NCBI GenBank assembly: GCA_947168885.1
Contig: CAMVNQ010000004.1
Span: 62,001-126,000, forward strand
Length of the DNA stretch: 64,000 nt
Reading direction: 5' to 3'
Origin: an uncultured Clostridia bacterium
GTDB taxonomy: Bacteria > Bacillota > Clostridia > Oscillospirales > Ruminococcaceae
The notes beneath the pieces are model-generated. The model was not told the DNA's origin, searched no databases, and saw only the letters and a list, made by a program, of their open reading frames with translations. Both the position numbers and the translations under genes were made by a program. This document shows positions 61,456-64,000 of the stretch, piece after piece. Each line of letters opens with the position of its first letter. Within the stretch, counting starts at the first letter, position 1.

Positions 61456-62661
61456 ATGGCAAAAATGAATGAAAACTTCCTTAATTTAAAGAAAAGCTAC
61501 CTTTTTATCGAGATAGGCAAGCGTGTACGCGAATACATTGCCGCTCACCCCGACAACAAGATAATCAGAATGGGTATCGGCGACGTTACGCTCCCGCTCG
61601 TTCCCGCTGTTGTTGACGCTATGAAGAAAGCATCCGAGGAAATGGGCGTGAAAGAGACATTCCGCGGTTATGAGGACAGCGGTCTCGGCTACGATTTCCT
61701 CCGCGAAGCTATCGCGGGCTATTACAAGAAATACGGCGTTGACATCGCGCCCGAGGAAGTTCTCGTAAGCGACGGTGCAAAATCCGACTGCGGCAACATC
61801 GGCGACATTCTCTCCGCCGACAACACGGTTCTTATTACCGACCCCGCATACCCCGTTTACGTTGACGCAAACGTCATGGGCGGCAGAAACATACTCTTCG
61901 CGAACTCGGACGAGAGCAACGGCTTCGCGGCAATGCCCGACAAGAACGTAAAGGCTGATATCATCTACCTCTGCTCGCCGAACAACCCCACCGGCTCGGC
62001 ATACACCGCCGACCAGCTCAAAGAATGGGTTGACTACGCTCTCGCGAATGACGCTGTGATCATCTACGATTCCGCTTACGAAGCATTCATACATGACCCT
62101 GCTATCCCGCATTCTATCTTCGCAATAGAGGGAGCAAGAAAGTGTGCTATCGAGATATGCTCGCTTTCCAAGACGGCAGGCTTTACCGGCGTTCGCTGCG
62201 GATATACCGTTATACCGAAGGAGCTCATGCTCAAGGATTCAAAGGGCGGCGAGCACAGCTTCCGCGATCTATGGATACGCCGTGAGGGAAGCAAGTTCAA
62301 CGGCGTGGCTTACCCTGTTCAGCGTGCGGCTGAAGCTGTATTCTCTGAAGAAGGTCAGAAGCAGACCCACGAAGTCATCGAGAAGTACATGGCGAACGCA
62401 AAGATCATGGCGGACACATTCGACGAACTCGGAATAAAGTACACAGGCGGCAAGAACAGCCCGTACATCTGGTTCAACTGCCCGTTCGGAATGGGAAGCT
62501 GGGACTTCTTCGACAAACTTCTCAATGAAGCCGAGGTTGTCGGCACTCCCGGCGAGGGCTTCGGAAAGAACGGCGACGGCTGGTTCCGTCTGACCGCATT
62601 CAATACACTTGAAAACACAAAGGAAGCAATGGAAAGATTCAAAAAGCTCTGTGGTAAGTAA
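61456..62661 (+). CDS. dapL: LL-diaminopimelate aminotransferase
   Basis: The ATG at 61456, after GAAAGGAC, gives 401 residues. This PLP enzyme converts tetrahydrodipicolinate to LL-diaminopimelate in one step, feeding lysine and peptidoglycan synthesis. Typical DapL signatures are NFLNLKKSYLFIEIGKRV near the start, GIGDVTLPLVPAV (about 42-54), FRGYEDSGLGYDFLR, CSPNNPTGSAYT (about 178-189), and the PLP lysine in CSLSKTAGFTGVRCGY (K in SLSK, about 238). It is a single enzyme replacing the succinylase or acetylase routes. The DUF218 gene follows 3 bases later. Confidence 0.95.
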   Translation: MAKMNENFLNLKKSYLFIEIGKRVREYIAAHPDNKIIRMGIGDVTLPLVPAVVDAMKKASEEMGVKETFRGYEDSGLGYDFLREAIAGYYKKYGVDIAPEEVLVSDGAKSDCGNIGDILSADNTVLITDPAYPVYVDANVMGGRNILFANSDESNGFAAMPDKNVKADIIYLCSPNNPTGSAYTADQLKEWVDYALANDAVIIYDSAYEAFIHDPAIPHSIFAIEGARKCAIEICSLSKTAGFTGVRCGYTVIPKELMLKDSKGGEHSFRDLWIRREGSKFNGVAYPVQRAAEAVFSEEGQKQTHEVIEKYMANAKIMADTFDELGIKYTGGKNSPYIWFNCPFGMGSWDFFDKLLNEAEVVGTPGEGFGKNGDGWFRLTAFNTLENTKEAMERFKKLCGK

Positions 62662-62664
62662 GAT

Positions 62665-63474
62665 ATGGAAAAGCCTCCCAACAAAGCTCTTGATATAACA
62701 TTCGCGGTGCTGCGGATCGCTGCCGCTGCGGTGTGCGCATTCCTGCTGTACACATTCATCTATACGATAAGCTTAAAGCAGATAAACCACGGCAACGTTA
62801 TCGGCTGTATGTACTGCGGAAGCGTGCTGATCCTTGCCATAGCATACCCGTTCCTGAAAAAGAAAAAGCCGCTTCGTATCGCGGCGAAAGCGTGCGGTTG
62901 TGTGCTGACGGCATTCGCTGTTTACTGTGCGGTAATATCCTGCTTTATCGTTTCGGAAATGACCCACGGCGAGGACAGCGCTCTCGCGGTCTCATCGGAA
63001 GGGCATCCCCAGACGGTTATAGTTCTCGGCTGTATGGTGCTTGACGGTGAGCCGTCGCCCATGCTCGCACTTCGCATCGGGAAAGCCGAGGAATATCTCA
63101 GTGCCCACCCCGACGCGGTATGTATAGCGACCGGCGGAAAGGGCAGCAATGAAGAGATCTCTGAAGCCGAGTGCATACGGAAATGCCTGGTCCGCGACGG
63201 CATAGACGAAAGCCGCATATACGTCGAAGACAAGTCGGTCGATACGACAGAGAACATACGCTTTTCGACGGAGATAATCGAAGACGAGGGGCTTCCGAAG
63301 GACATTGTCGTCGTAAGCGAGTGTTATCACATATTCCGCGGCGTGCGGCAGGCGCGGCTCAACGGACTCCACGCAGCGGGCATCTACCCGGATCCTGCGC
63401 CGGTCATCAAGACCATGCCGAGCTATTGGCTCCGCGAAATATTCGCCCTTTCGCGTGATTTCTTCTTTGCGTAA
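62665..63474 (+). CDS. DUF218 (YdcF/SanA-type) membrane protein
   Basis: This 269-residue protein has three N-terminal membrane helices (about 12-36, 44-62 and 70-95) and a DUF218 domain (about 110-260): TVIVLGCMVLDGEPSPMLALRIGKAEEYL, ATGGKGSNEEISEAECI, then EDKSVDTTENIRFS and VVVSECYHIFRGVRQARLNG. YdcF and SanA relatives are linked to envelope barrier function and vancomycin tolerance, without a settled reaction. The gene starts 3 bases after dapL and shares its transcript. Confidence 0.88.
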   Translation: MEKPPNKALDITFAVLRIAAAAVCAFLLYTFIYTISLKQINHGNVIGCMYCGSVLILAIAYPFLKKKKPLRIAAKACGCVLTAFAVYCAVISCFIVSEMTHGEDSALAVSSEGHPQTVIVLGCMVLDGEPSPMLALRIGKAEEYLSAHPDAVCIATGGKGSNEEISEAECIRKCLVRDGIDESRIYVEDKSVDTTENIRFSTEIIEDEGLPKDIVVVSECYHIFRGVRQARLNGLHAAGIYPDPAPVIKTMPSYWLREIFALSRDFFFA

Positions 63475-63523
63475 AGCGCTTTCGCGCGTCTTAACAGACG
63501 GTTCCGGGGCTCCGCGCCCCCGT

Positions 63524-63548
63524 CCCGCGGCAGGCATCCGCCTGCACC
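63524..63548. repeat. Inverted copy of the 25-bp GC-rich repeat
   Basis: This segment is the exact reverse complement of 31378-31402 (core GCAGGCGGATGCCTGC plus CGCGGG). It lies in a GC-rich stretch (63475-63565) of short hairpins after the DUF218 gene. Confidence 0.85.
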
Positions 63549-63585
63549 GGAAGCTGCCGCGCAAAAGAGACCGGACACTGCTCCT

Positions 63586-63743
63586 ATCCTTACTTCGGCT
63601 AATTGTCTCTAAGCATAGATGCGTACCTCTGTCAAGGGCGAGGCTTCAAAAATTTTTCGTCCCGTTTATTAAACGAAAAAATTTTGGAGTGCCCTTTACA
63701 GGGGTACACATCTGTGCTATAACAGAATAGCCGAAGAGAGGAT
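63586..63743. repeat. 158-nt imperfect cruciform
   Basis: Nested arms pair from the outside in: ATCCT/AGGAT, CTTCGGCTA/TAGCCGAAG, a roughly 28-bp imperfect arm (AGCATAGATG...GTCAAGGGC, 63612-63639, with GCCCTTTACAG...CATCTGTGCT, 63691-63718), and CAAAAATTTTTCG/CGAAAAAATTTTG around a 14-nt loop. It has no coding potential that I can support. It could be a MITE-like unit or a structured RNA. Confidence 0.75.
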
Positions 63744-63755
63744 AAATGATAAAAT

Positions 63756-63795
63756 AACAGCAGACCCGAACGCGCGAGTCTGCTGTTTTATTATT
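63756..63795. terminator. Terminator between convergent genes
   Basis: AACAGCAGAC (63756-63765) pairs with GTCTGCTGTT (63778-63787), followed by TTATTATTTTC. Its stem is the same as in the terminator at 31302. Confidence 0.85.
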
Positions 63796-64000
63796 TTCTG
63801 TTTACTATATCAAGCGCCTTGTAATACAGCCGATAGAGCTTCTGTACGCTGTTCTCAAGGAAGTAGTAATGTGCGATATACGGAATTACAAGACCGAGAA
63901 ACAGCAGTGAAAGCAGAAGTATCTGGATCGAATAATTCGTAACGAGAACGGCAAACGACAGTACCGTCATTATCGCAAAGGTCATGGTCACGATAAGGTG
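63791..64000 (-). CDS. Partial membrane protein (C-terminal end)
   Basis: The frame is open to the window edge, so the gene start lies outside. The visible 70 or so residues hold two hydrophobic helices (TFAIMTVLSFAVLVTN and ILLLSLLFLGLVIPYIAHYY) and a short basic cytoplasmic end (KLYRLYYKALDIVNRK). An internal GTG (63991) lacks a visible ribosome site, which supports a longer protein. The family cannot be told. Confidence 0.55.
   Translation of the reverse strand, partial: HLIVTMTFAIMTVLSFAVLVTNYSIQILLLSLLFLGLVIPYIAHYYFLENSVQKLYRLYYKALDIVNRK

Overview
The window looks like the chromosome of a low-to-moderate-GC anaerobic Firmicute of class Clostridia, most likely the Ruminococcaceae/Oscillospiraceae (Ruminococcus or Eubacterium siraeum-like). 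The evidence is a spoIIR sporulation gene, a type II fatty-acid operon with FabK as its enoyl reductase, DapL lysine synthesis, rubrerythrin, strong AGGAGG-type ribosome sites and many near-consensus TTGACA-N17-TATAAT promoters. No database search was possible, so family names rest on motifs and overall similarity that I recognise.

The first 21 kb is an accessory island. Element 1 (about 1.2-5.9 kb) has an XRE regulator, an oriT-like cruciform, MobC, a MOBP-type relaxase, an excisionase and a tyrosine integrase whose core-binding domain carries an inserted HTH. An ATPase/RloB-like pair of the abortive-infection type follows (5.95-7.95 kb). Element 2 (about 8.5-20.0 kb) has an integrase, a MOBV relaxase with a recognisable oriT and nic-like sequence, and an excisionase. 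Its cargo is a type I restriction-modification operon: hsdR, a zinc-ribbon gene, hsdS, a class III nucleotide-cyclase-like gene related to Pycsar cyclases, and hsdM, followed by a zeta-toxin pair. A near-identical 25-bp repeat lies at both ends. Beyond it are an inverted, truncated copy of the hsdR 5-prime end, a tRNA 3-prime stub with a very long terminator hairpin, and an intact tRNA-Ala.

From 21.4 kb the content is mostly chromosomal housekeeping. It includes rlmB, a 1109-residue membrane protein that looks like a catalytically degenerate P-type ATPase behind a charged coiled coil, a heterodimeric ABC exporter, a D,D-carboxypeptidase, and a leftward cluster DUF1858-trmK-nif3-rqcH-zinc ribbon-valS. 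Two DUF2975 membrane proteins with an XRE regulator follow, then an EF-G paralogue, a possible small RNA, a degenerate-GGDEF/EAL protein, and a leftward fabD-aroE-aroK-amidohydrolase cluster.

From 50.6 to 59.8 kb lies the fatty-acid operon fabH-fabK-fabG-fabF-accB-fabZ-accC-accD-accA, with acpP behind its own promoter and fabD divergent. AccBCDA make malonyl-CoA, FabD and AcpP make malonyl-ACP, FabH starts chains, FabF elongates them, and FabG, FabZ and FabK complete each cycle. Rubrerythrin, spoIIR, dapL and a DUF218 gene follow. Several intergenic gaps here hold GC-rich hairpin arrays, a 100-bp tandem repeat and a 158-nt cruciform that the genes do not explain.
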